A DNA stretch of 64,000 bases, taken from positions 1 through 64,000 of the forward strand of contig NZ_LGIQ01000005.1 in the NCBI RefSeq assembly GCF_001187725.1, read 5' to 3'. Position numbers and translations under genes: made by a program. This DNA is from Brevibacillus reuszeri (lineage in GTDB: Bacteria; Bacillota; Bacilli; Brevibacillales; Brevibacillaceae). Shown piece after piece: positions 33,333 through 40,692 of the stretch. The notes under the pieces were generated by a model. That model ran no database searches. It was given only the letters and a program-made list of their open reading frames with translations, and had not been told where the DNA came from. How positions within the stretch are numbered: position 1 is the first letter of the stretch; each line of letters starts with the position of its first letter.

Positions 33333-34142
33333 ATGGAAGATATCTATAAAGAGCTGCAAAAGCTCGGCTTTTCCCAATATGAATGCAAGGCCTATATCAG
33401 CTTGTTGAAGCATTCCCCAATCACAGGCTACGAAATCAGCAAACGCTCTGGCGTACCGCGTTCCATGATTTACGAAGTTATTGGCAAGTTGCTTGATAAA
33501 GGGGCGGTTCATACCGTACCTTCCGAGCCAGTCACGTATGCGCCGTTGCCAGCCAAGGACTTGATCGGGAGGCTGCGCAACAACTTTGAACAATCCTTTG
33601 ATTACTTGGAAAAAAAGCTCACTGCACTGGAAAGCGAGCAGGAAGTAGACGTCATCAGGCGCATCAGCAGCGATGAGCATGTCCTCATGGAAATCAACGA
33701 GATGATTGAGGGAGCCAAGGAAGAGCTCTGGCTATCCGTTTGGGAGCCACAGGTCGAGTTTATCCAGGAGCGGATTGATCGACGCGTAAAAGAGGGAATT
33801 CCTGTCTTTTCCGTCCTGTTTGGAAAAGCAGAAACACAGGTAGGAATCACCTACCATCACGACTATATGGCGCCAGAAGTGGCGGAAGAGCGAATGGGCG
33901 GTCATCTGACCATCGTGGCACGAGACAAAGAAGAGGTCTTGATCGCAAACTTCGGACCGAATCGGGTAGCATGGGCAGTCAAAACCCAAGACCCGGCACT
34001 CGTCCTCGTCGCCATCGAATACATTCGCCATGACATCATGTTTGCAGAAGTAACCAAGGTGCTCGGCCCAGAAAAAGTAGAAGCTCTTTGGAGAAACAAA
34101 CCGGATCTTTATCAGGTGGTAACAGGAAAACGGTTCATGTAG
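33333..34142 (+). CDS. TrmB-family transcriptional regulator
   Basis: 269 residues. N-terminal winged helix of the TrmB type: LGFSQYECKAYISLLKHSPITGYEISKRSGVPRSMIYEVIGKLLDKGAV (about 10-58), then a short coiled coil and a C-terminal effector domain with LWLSVWEPQ, as in TrmB-like sugar/PLD-fold regulators. ATG 33333 has GAGGTCC seven bases upstream; longer open frame to 33249 has no RBS. It may regulate azlCD or the transporters on either side; no operator is proven. Confidence 0.85.
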   Translation: MEDIYKELQKLGFSQYECKAYISLLKHSPITGYEISKRSGVPRSMIYEVIGKLLDKGAVHTVPSEPVTYAPLPAKDLIGRLRNNFEQSFDYLEKKLTALESEQEVDVIRRISSDEHVLMEINEMIEGAKEELWLSVWEPQVEFIQERIDRRVKEGIPVFSVLFGKAETQVGITYHHDYMAPEVAEERMGGHLTIVARDKEEVLIANFGPNRVAWAVKTQDPALVLVAIEYIRHDIMFAEVTKVLGPEKVEALWRNKPDLYQVVTGKRFM

Positions 34143-34158
34143 AGGTGAACCGTATTTT
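34127..34158 (+). terminator. Terminator after TrmB gene
   Basis: AAAACGGTTCA / TGAACCGTATTTT, overlapping the last codons. Confidence 0.75.
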
Positions 34159-34224
34159 CTTCCTTGTTTTTATAGTCGTTATCTATCTAACATCTAAAGA
34201 GAAAATAGGAGAAGAGGGAGACGA

Positions 34225-34959
34225 GTGAGTCAAGAAGAGCTTCGAGTCAAATCATATGCGACTCCAAGAGATGAAGGCAGCTTTATGCAGGGTGTGAAGG
34301 ATTGTATTCCAACTCTGCTGGGGTATTTAAGTATTGGATTTGCAGCGGGGGTTTTGGAAAAGACAGCGGGTCTGAGCATTCTGGAGATCATACTTCTGAG
34401 CGTCTTGTTGTATGCAGGCTCCGCTCAGTTTATTGCAGCGGGAATGATTGCCGCAGGGAGTTCAGCAACAGCCATTATGATTACGATTTTTTTTGTGAAT
34501 TTGCGGCATATCCTGCTCAGTGCGGCGCTATCTCCTTATTTTCGGCATCTTACTCCGTTTAAAAATATGCTGGTAGGCTCGCTTTTGACGGATGAAACCT
34601 TTGGTGTTGCCATTAACGAAGCAGCGAAAAGAAAACAGCTCCATGAAAAATGGATGCACGGCTTAAATCTGACCGCGTATCTCAACTGGATTTTCGCCAA
34701 TATTGCGGGTGCCTATTTTGGACAGTGGATTTCCGACCCGGAAAAGTTTGGACTGGACTTTGCACTGCCTGCCATGTTTATCGGCTTGTTGATCCTGGCG
34801 ATTGTCAGCCGTAAAAAAGTAAAGCTCGATGTCATTGTGGCTATTTGCGCAGTAGTCATTGCGGTAGGTGTCGCGATTGTTTACCCGGGAAATGTGGGGG
34901 TAATTGTAGCTACGGTAGTGGCTTCTACGATTGGGATGGTGATAGATAAATGGAAGTAA
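34225..34959 (+). CDS. azlC: Branched-chain amino acid exporter, AzlC subunit
   Basis: 244-residue membrane protein of the AzlC family, large subunit of a two-part exporter for branched-chain amino acids and analogues such as 4-azaleucine. Family signature: PTLLGYLSIGFAAGVLEKTAGLS, then LLYAGSAQFIAAGMI and FFVNLRHILLSAALSPYF, followed by LLTDETFGVAI. About seven to eight helices. GTG start 34225 behind GAGGGAGACGA. It overlaps azlD by 10 bp. Confidence 0.93.
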   Translation: MSQEELRVKSYATPRDEGSFMQGVKDCIPTLLGYLSIGFAAGVLEKTAGLSILEIILLSVLLYAGSAQFIAAGMIAAGSSATAIMITIFFVNLRHILLSAALSPYFRHLTPFKNMLVGSLLTDETFGVAINEAAKRKQLHEKWMHGLNLTAYLNWIFANIAGAYFGQWISDPEKFGLDFALPAMFIGLLILAIVSRKKVKLDVIVAICAVVIAVGVAIVYPGNVGVIVATVVASTIGMVIDKWK

Positions 34960-35273
34960 GATGGGATGTCTTTTTGATTATTATCGGGTCTGCCCTGGTG
35001 ACATTCCTGCCTCGGGTATTGCCGCTCATGGTTTTAAGCCGGATGGAGCTCCCGGAGTGGGGAATTCGCTGGCTGAACTACGTTCCGATATCTGTCATGG
35101 CAGCATTGGTTGGACAGGAGCTATTTGTAAAGGAGGGACAGCTGTCTCTAGTAAACAATGTCGAGCTGCTGGCAGCGATTCCTACGGTTCTCATCGCTAT
35201 GAAAACAAAAAGCTTGCTAGGAACGGTAGTTGCGGGGATGGTTTCGATCATGGCTTTACGTTACTTCTTGTAG
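34950..35273 (+). CDS. azlD: Branched-chain amino acid exporter, AzlD subunit
   Basis: 107-residue small subunit with four helices, typical AzlD pattern TFLPRVLPLMVLSRMELPEWGIRWLNYVPISVMAAL. Start overlaps the end of azlC, so the two are translationally coupled. Confidence 0.92.
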   Translation: MEVRWDVFLIIIGSALVTFLPRVLPLMVLSRMELPEWGIRWLNYVPISVMAALVGQELFVKEGQLSLVNNVELLAAIPTVLIAMKTKSLLGTVVAGMVSIMALRYFL

Positions 35274-35345
35274 AGGCATGGAAGTGAAAAAGTGCCGATA
35301 GATGGTTATGATAGAGGGAGAGAGCGAAACAGGGAAGGTGACGGG

Positions 35346-36053
35346 ATGACTGTAGAGGAAGTCATGCAAAAGCTGAAGGCACTGGGCACGGAGCAAACGA
35401 AAAAGACTTTTCTTCGTCACGGAGCCAAAGAGCCATTGTTTGGTGTAAAGGTCGGGGATTTGAAAAAGCTGGTGAAAGAAGTGAAGCGGGATCAAAGCCT
35501 CGCAATCGCTTTATATGAAACGGGCAATTCGGATGCGATGTATTTGGCGGGCCTGACGGTCGATCCCAAGACCATGACTAAGGAGCGCTTGAACAATTGG
35601 GTCAAAAAGGCTTACTGGTACATGCTCTCAGAGTACACCGTAGCAAGCATGGCGGCGGAAAGTGAGTATGCAATAGAGCTGGCGAGAGAATGGATCGACG
35701 CGGAGGAAGAAATGATCGCGGCGTGCGGCTGGAATACGTATTCCAACTACGTTTCCATCACAGACGATGAAAAGCTCGACCTGGCAGAAATCAAGCACCT
35801 GCTAAGCCGTGTCAAAGAAACGATCCACAAGGAAAGAAACCGCGTACGTTACACGATGAACCAATTCGTCATCTCCATCGGCGCCTACGTCCCGGCCCTG
35901 CACGACGAAGCACTCGAAGTCGCAAAAGCAATCGGCAAAGTCCAAGTCGATGTCGGACAAACCGCCTGCAAAGTTCCACTAGCTACCGAATACATCCAAA
36001 AGATCGAAGACCGAGGCAAAATCGGCCAAAAACGCAAAACATGTATCTGCTAA
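35346..36053 (+). CDS. DNA alkylation repair (AlkD-like) protein
   Basis: 235-residue all-helical HEAT-like protein of the AlkD family, glycosylases that remove alkylated bases (N3/N7). Seen: GTEQTKKTFLRHGAKEPLFGVKVGDLKKLVKEV near the N-terminus and NRVRYTMNQFVISIGAYVPAL later. It lacks a verified catalytic Asp/Trp pair by eye, so it may be a structural relative only. ATG 35346 behind GGAAGGTGACGGG. Terminator follows. Confidence 0.75.
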   Translation: MTVEEVMQKLKALGTEQTKKTFLRHGAKEPLFGVKVGDLKKLVKEVKRDQSLAIALYETGNSDAMYLAGLTVDPKTMTKERLNNWVKKAYWYMLSEYTVASMAAESEYAIELAREWIDAEEEMIAACGWNTYSNYVSITDDEKLDLAEIKHLLSRVKETIHKERNRVRYTMNQFVISIGAYVPALHDEALEVAKAIGKVQVDVGQTACKVPLATEYIQKIEDRGKIGQKRKTCIC

Positions 36054-36066
36054 TACAAAGCGATAG

Positions 36067-36097
36067 AAAACGTGGGAGAAGAATCCCACGTTTTTTT
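36067..36097 (+). terminator. Terminator after AlkD-like gene
   Basis: AAAACGTGGGA / TCCCACGTTTTTTT. Confidence 0.9.
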
Positions 36098-36382
36098 GTT
36101 CTAAAAACAATCTTCAATGGATATGCTTTCAAAGTGTTATTAAATCCCTAAAAATGGAAGTTGGATATACTACGAGTCTCGAGAGGAAAAGGGGCCCAAG
36201 AACCTGGAGCCTTTTCTCCTCCCTACAACCGGCAAAGTGTTTATTCAGCTGGAATTTATTATAAACTCTCTATTTTTTAGCAGATCATCGACTCTTTCTG
36301 ATTGATATGTTATCATGATAACTTGTTAACGTATTACCACTTTATCAGACTAAAAGATAGAAAAAGGTCTAGGGGGATCACG
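36098..36382. other. Upstream region of amino acid binding protein, with hairpin
   Basis: A GAGGAAAAGG / CCTTTTCTCCTC hairpin with an internal GCCC/CTGG pairing lies at about 36182-36221. It does not match a known riboswitch by eye and has no T run. The last 100 bp are AT-rich and contain the promoter; RBS AGGGGG precedes the gene. Confidence 0.4.
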
Positions 36383-37159
36383 ATGAAAAAATTTGCATTG
36401 GTGTCATTACTCATGGGAGCCATGCTCTCGCTCGTTGTAGGCTGTTCCAGCGCGAATACTGGAGCAGGCGCCAATAAAATTGTTGTAGGAATCGATGACA
36501 AGTTTGCGCCAATGGGTTTCCGGGATGAAAAAAACGAGTTGGTCGGCTTTGATATTGACTACGCTCGTGCAGCCGGAGAGAAAATGGGAAAAGAAATGGT
36601 CTTTCAACCGATCGACTGGAGCTCCAAGGAGTCTGAATTAAACAGCGGTCGTATCGATCTGATCTGGAACGGTTACACCATCACAGATGAACGCAAAGGA
36701 AAGGTTCTTTTCACTAAGCCTTACTTGAAAAATGCACAGGTGGTTGTAACACTAGCAAAATCGGATATGAGCAAGCTCGCTGATTTGTCCGGCAAGGTTG
36801 TTGGTCTGCAAAAGCTCTCCTCTGCGGCTGATGCCCTGGATGCAAATGAGATCAAAAACCAGATCAAAACGATTACGGAGTTCCCTGACAACGTCCTCGC
36901 GCTGAGTGATTTGAAAATCGGACGCATTGATGCGGTCGTTATTGACCAGGTAGTAGCTGACTATTATATGTCTAAAGATAAAGGAACCTTCAAATTTTTG
37001 GATGAGTCACTCGCTCCGGAAGAGTACGGAATCGGCGTGAAAAAAGGCAATGAAGCGTTGCTGAATGATTTGCAAAAAGCGCTGGATACCATGAATCAGG
37101 ATGGAACAGCTGCAAAACTATCGGAAAAATGGTTTGGCGAGGATCGTGTATTGAAATAG
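36383..37159 (+). CDS. Amino acid ABC transporter, binding lipoprotein (second system)
   Basis: 258-residue solute-binding protein family 3. Lipobox VVGC gives lipidated Cys21. The opening VVGIDDKFAPMGFRDEKNELVGFDIDYARA contains the family signature and ligand Arg is in TITDERKGKVLFTKPY. ATG 36383. A hairpin separates it from its permease gene, as is common when the binding protein must be more abundant. This resembles TcyJ/YckB-type cystine or polar amino acid systems; specificity is unproven. Confidence 0.9.
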   Translation: MKKFALVSLLMGAMLSLVVGCSSANTGAGANKIVVGIDDKFAPMGFRDEKNELVGFDIDYARAAGEKMGKEMVFQPIDWSSKESELNSGRIDLIWNGYTITDERKGKVLFTKPYLKNAQVVVTLAKSDMSKLADLSGKVVGLQKLSSAADALDANEIKNQIKTITEFPDNVLALSDLKIGRIDAVVIDQVVADYYMSKDKGTFKFLDESLAPEEYGIGVKKGNEALLNDLQKALDTMNQDGTAAKLSEKWFGEDRVLK

Positions 37160-37167
37160 GAGGAAGG

Positions 37168-37206
37168 GATGGCTTCGCCAACAACTTTGGCGGAGCCTCG
37201 CTTTTA
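37168..37206 (+). promoter_or_regulatory. Intercistronic attenuating hairpin
   Basis: GGCTTCGCCA / TTGGCGGAGCC with loop ACAACT and a short T stretch, between the binding-protein and permease genes. It would reduce downstream transcription or protect the 5' message. Confidence 0.65.
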
Positions 37207-37283
37207 TCGCACAGGTTCAACCAGGAATCGCCAGCGTCATCGGATTTGATGGGGCAAAAACCAAGAAATAGGAGCAAATGCAT

Positions 37284-37943
37284 ATGAGTGTAGATTATAT
37301 CATCTCGATTACAAAGCCTATGCTGGAAGGGGCTCAGATGACAGTATTGCTGTTTCTGATTGCCATTCTGGTGTCCATTCCGTTAGGCTTTCTCATTACG
37401 TTGATGGCAGGTAGTGGCAATAAAGGACTTGCCGGGTTCGCAAATACGTATATTTATATCATGCGTGGAACACCACTCCTTTTGCAGCTCTTGTTTATTT
37501 GCTTTGGACTGCCCCTTTTGCCAGTGGTTGGCGAATATTTGGTGATGGACCGTTTCGTTGCTGCTTGTGTCGGCTTTGTCCTGAATTATGCAGCTTACTT
37601 TGCGGAGATTTTCAGAGGGGGGCTACTTGCGATCGACAAGGGCCAATATGAGGCGGCACAGGTTTTGGGCTTTACCAAATGGCAGGCGACCACCAAAATC
37701 ATTTTGCCGCAAATGTTTCGTGTCGCACTCCCTGCTGTTGCGAACGAATCCATCACCTTGGTGAAGGATACGGCACTGCTCTACGCTGTTGCGGTTCCCG
37801 AGCTGCTGCACTTTGCTCAGACAGCGGTGAATCGAGACTTCACCATTGTTCCGTTTTTTATTGCCGGTGTGATTTATTTGCTCATGACCCTCTTGTTGAC
37901 TCTGTTTTTTAAGTGGCTGGAAAAAAGGTTCAAATTCGAATAA
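37284..37943 (+). CDS. Amino acid ABC transporter, permease (second system)
   Basis: 219-residue polar amino acid permease with five helices and EAA loop [34 protein letters not shown] (about 120-154). ATG 37284 is preferred to an ATG two codons upstream because AGGAG lies 9 bp before it. The ATPase gene follows 14 bp later. Confidence 0.91.
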   Translation: MSVDYIISITKPMLEGAQMTVLLFLIAILVSIPLGFLITLMAGSGNKGLAGFANTYIYIMRGTPLLLQLLFICFGLPLLPVVGEYLVMDRFVAACVGFVLNYAAYFAEIFRGGLLAIDKGQYEAAQVLGFTKWQATTKIILPQMFRVALPAVANESITLVKDTALLYAVAVPELLHFAQTAVNRDFTIVPFFIAGVIYLLMTLLLTLFFKWLEKRFKFE

Positions 37944-37957
37944 AGGACTGGCGAGAA

Positions 37958-38704
37958 ATGGCGATGATTCAAGTATCCAATCTTAAAAAATCGTTTGGCA
38001 ATCTGGAAGTCTTAAAGGATGTCTCCTTTGAAGTAAACAAAAACGATGTCGTTGCGGTAATCGGACCATCTGGATCGGGGAAAAGCACGATGCTGCGAAG
38101 TCTCGTTTACTTGGAACAGGTGAGCGGTGGGAGTATCCGAATTCAGGATGAGTATTTGGTCAAGGAAGGCGTCTATGGCGACAGTCAAAAGATCAAGCAG
38201 ATTACGGGAAAAATGGGCATGGTCTTTCAGCATTTTAATCTGTTCCCTCATCTGACGGTGAAGGAAAATCTGGAGATTGCTCCACGTGTGGTAAAAGGCG
38301 AGTCAACAGAGGCGATCAGCCAAAGAAGTACAGAACTGCTAGAGAAGGTAGGACTGGCTGATAAAGCGAATGTCTACCCGGCCAAGCTCTCGGGCGGTCA
38401 GAAGCAGCGGGTGGCTATTGCACGGGCGCTGATGATGAACCCGGATATTCTGTTGTTCGATGAGCCTACATCGGCTCTTGACCCAGAGCTGACAGGCGAG
38501 GTGCTTCAGGTGATCAAGCAGCTAGCTCAAGAGCACATGACGATGATGGTAGTGACGCATGAAATGGGCTTTGCGAGAGAAGTGGCGAACCAAATCATGT
38601 TTATGGATAACGGGGAGTTTGTAGAGGCAGGTACACCAGAGCAATTGTTTACCAATGCCCAATTCGAACGGACAAGGACCTTCTTGCAACGAGCGTTAAA
38701 ATGA
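37958..38704 (+). CDS. Amino acid ABC transporter, ATP-binding protein (second system)
   Basis: 248-residue GlnQ-type ATPase. Walker [11 protein letters not shown]-loop [12 protein letters not shown], signature [15 protein letters not shown], Walker [14 protein letters not shown], switch His in [11 protein letters not shown] 37958 behind AAAGGA; an upstream open stretch overlaps the permease gene. Last gene of the operon. Confidence 0.92.
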   Translation: MAMIQVSNLKKSFGNLEVLKDVSFEVNKNDVVAVIGPSGSGKSTMLRSLVYLEQVSGGSIRIQDEYLVKEGVYGDSQKIKQITGKMGMVFQHFNLFPHLTVKENLEIAPRVVKGESTEAISQRSTELLEKVGLADKANVYPAKLSGGQKQRVAIARALMMNPDILLFDEPTSALDPELTGEVLQVIKQLAQEHMTMMVVTHEMGFAREVANQIMFMDNGEFVEAGTPEQLFTNAQFERTRTFLQRALK

Positions 38705-38716
38705 TAAGCTGCAGCC

Positions 38717-38748
38717 AAAAAAGCCCTCTAGCAATCTAGAGGGCTTTT
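38717..38748 (+). terminator. Terminator of second transporter operon
   Basis: AAAAAAGCCCTCTAG / CTAGAGGGCTTTT with loop CAAT. Also suitable for the convergent KTSC gene. Confidence 0.92.
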
Positions 38749-38770
38749 CACATGGGAAAAAAGTGTAAGG

Positions 38771-39037
38771 CTACATCACTTGATAGTTCAAGTAGCGCAG
38801 GTTAATAAAGGAGTGAAAATGCGCACTGAACGATTCCGCATTCAAAAAGGCATTGTAGGCGTAAGGAGTAACACGACAGTACACAAACTCGCGGCCATCC
38901 TGAAAACGAATGTATAAATGATTGGCTTCGAGGTCATAGCGTGCCGACTTGATTAAGCTGGAATTCAGCTCCTTGTACGTGAACTCCTCTTTCTCCGGCG
39001 CTTTCTTTTGCAAAAATGGGCGAAAAAATGATCTCAC
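38771..39037 (-). CDS. KTSC-domain protein
   Basis: 88-residue protein with a KTSC domain: SSLIKSARYDLEANHLYIRFQDGREFVYCRVTPYAYNAFLNAESFSAHFHSFI. Such domains are found alone or attached to RNA-related enzymes; the role is unknown. GTG 39037, 11 bases behind AAAGGAG. A 40-aa membrane protein gene follows upstream on the same strand. Confidence 0.8.
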   Translation of the reverse strand: MRSFFRPFLQKKAPEKEEFTYKELNSSLIKSARYDLEANHLYIRFQDGREFVYCRVTPYAYNAFLNAESFSAHFHSFINLRYLNYQVM

Positions 39038-39076
39038 TTCGATGTGAACTCCTTTTGCGTAATCTAATGAAGTATT

Positions 39077-39199
39077 CTATTTCTTCGAGTCTTTTATTTT
39101 ACTCAAAAATTTGTATTCAGAATACAAAAACAGCACACCGATCATAAAATAGGCCAAGAGAACTGTGTTAAGGGCAATGCTCGAAAAGTTTGCTAGCAT
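39077..39199 (-). CDS. Small membrane protein, 40 aa
   Basis: A 40-codon gene with perfect AGGAGGA six bases before ATG 39199. One membrane helix (about 8-27, within ALNTVLLAYFMIGVLFLY) and a basic tail (KFLSKIKDSKK). No family recognised. It lies 39 bp before the KTSC gene on the same strand. Confidence 0.6.
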   Translation of the reverse strand: MLANFSSIALNTVLLAYFMIGVLFLYSEYKFLSKIKDSKK

Positions 39200-39445
39200 G
39201 TTAGTTCCTCCTGTTTGAGAGCACGAAGTCACGATATAGAAGTGATTTGCTCGAAATAGGTGAAAGTCTCCCTTTCTATACGTTCCAAAGACCTAGATTC
39301 TCGCTGCTTTAGAAAAGAGAAATCATCCGAATGTACTTGTCGATCTATGTTTTACATTGTCGAATTAAGTCTATATACCTATTTTATAATTGTCAATAAT
39401 TACATAGATTCAAAGTCTATTTATCGCATATTCCCAATGATAAAA

Positions 39446-39464
39446 TACCTTGTATTACGATGTA
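39446..39464. promoter_or_regulatory. PadR-type operator before padR
   Basis: TACCTTGTATTACGATGTA, 19 bp, pattern TACANCGTA-T-TACGNTGTA with two mismatches, matching the operator at 40646. It lies 44 bp before padR and suggests autoregulation. Confidence 0.55.
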
Positions 39465-39507
39465 TGCTGTGGTACTCTCAATCCAAGTCAGAAAAGGAGT
39501 TGTTTTT

Positions 39508-39834
39508 GTGAACAAGGAGTTGCTGAAAGGAAGCATCGATCTCTTGCTGCTCTCTCTGATCGCTCAAAAAGATCGATACGGCTATGAGTTGGCCAAAATG
39601 ATTCGAGAGAAAAGCAACGAGGCTTACGAGATCGGTGAGGGAACCTTATACCCGGCATTGAAACGACTCGAAACACAAAAGGCTGTAGAATCATATTGGG
39701 GAGAAGCGAACGAAGGCGGACGTCGAAAATATTACCGCATCACCAAGGCGGGGCGGGAGCTACTGGAAGACAAAATGAAGGATTGGCAGAGACTGAGCCA
39801 GCTCGTCACGCTCTGCAATGAGGGAAGTGAGTAA
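39508..39834 (+). CDS. PadR-family regulator
   Basis: 108-residue PadR winged-helix repressor. LLKGSIDLLLLSLIAQKDRYGYELAKMIREKS, then IGEGTLYPALKRLETQKAVESYW and GGRRKYYRITKAGRELL complete the wing. GTG 39508 behind AAAAGGAG. Its stop overlaps almost directly the start of the next gene (2 bp), forming a padR plus membrane-protein unit seen in many Firmicutes. Confidence 0.92.
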   Translation: MNKELLKGSIDLLLLSLIAQKDRYGYELAKMIREKSNEAYEIGEGTLYPALKRLETQKAVESYWGEANEGGRRKYYRITKAGRELLEDKMKDWQRLSQLVTLCNEGSE

Positions 39835-39836
39835 CG

Positions 39837-40550
39837 ATGCAGCTACAGGAATATGTGGAGCAGGTGGTTAAAGATTTGCCATGCTCGAAAAGAGAAAAAC
39901 AGGATATCAAGGATGAGCTGCTAGATCATTTGGGGAGCATGAAGTGGGAATTGATCGAGGAAGGCTATGAGGAAGCAGCAGCATCCGCCATGGCTATCCA
40001 GCGCTTTGGTTCGCATGCGACTATCAGTCAACAGCTCAAAGAGTCGATGCCGCTGCTTGATAAATATGTCCGAAAATGGGTCATGTCACTGTTTGGACTC
40101 TATCTGGCAATAACTAGCTATCTCGTGCTGCTGTCACCTGATCGATGGCAACGTCGTGCTTTTACGATTGATTGGAAGCAGCGGATGATTGAATACGGGG
40201 TACCAGAGTACACCCATCTCTTTCAAAATACGAAGCCGCTGTCTACACTGATCGACTATGTGATTCACTCTAATCGATACAGTGCTTATACGCTCGTCTA
40301 CAATTTGTTTGGGAATATTGCCCTGTTCATGCCACTGGGGATGCTATTGCCCTTGTTATTCCCAACGTTTCAAAGCATCCATCGCATCTTTTTTACAGCA
40401 CTGCTTGCGAGCCTGGGCATTGAGTTTTTACAGTTCCTCTTTGCTTTAGGAAGCTTTGATGTCGATGATCTGCTGCTTAATGTGGTGGGAGCCTTGCTTG
40501 GTTATGGCGTGTTCAAAACAGGAGCTGCTATCATGAAAAGGAAAAAGTAA
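39837..40550 (+). CDS. VanZ-like membrane protein with permease prefix domain
   Basis: 237 residues. The first 75 are a soluble helical 'permease prefix' domain (QEYVEQVVKDLPCSKREKQDIKDELLDHL), common in genes after padR. Then come about five membrane helices of the VanZ-like type (YNLFGNIALFMPLGMLLPLLFP ... FLQFLFALGSFDVDDLLLNVVGALLGYG). VanZ homologues confer low teicoplanin resistance in some bacteria; here the role is unknown. ATG 39837 two bases behind padR. Confidence 0.8.
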   Translation: MQLQEYVEQVVKDLPCSKREKQDIKDELLDHLGSMKWELIEEGYEEAAASAMAIQRFGSHATISQQLKESMPLLDKYVRKWVMSLFGLYLAITSYLVLLSPDRWQRRAFTIDWKQRMIEYGVPEYTHLFQNTKPLSTLIDYVIHSNRYSAYTLVYNLFGNIALFMPLGMLLPLLFPTFQSIHRIFFTALLASLGIEFLQFLFALGSFDVDDLLLNVVGALLGYGVFKTGAAIMKRKK

Positions 40551-40645
40551 AATGACGAAACAGCTTTTATAAGCTGTTCAAACAAAACAAGATGAAGTCA
40601 CAGGGAATAGGGGCCTCGTATTCTCGCAGACTTCTTGCATTTATG

Positions 40646-40664
40646 TACATCGTATTACGTTGTA
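40646..40664. promoter_or_regulatory. PadR-type operator before glycosidase lipoprotein
   Basis: TACATCGTATTACGTTGTA, a near-perfect 19-bp palindrome TACANCGTA-T-TACGNTGTA, 29 bp before the start codon of the lipoprotein gene. It places that gene under the PadR protein encoded 1.1 kb upstream. Confidence 0.6.
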
Positions 40665-40692
40665 TATCGTTATACGTTATTGGGAGGTAACT

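Noticed and set aside
36182..36221. Riboswitch before the second amino acid transporter
   Set aside because: A good hairpin exists but none of the known aptamer cores is recognised and no terminator or anti-RBS pairing is visible.
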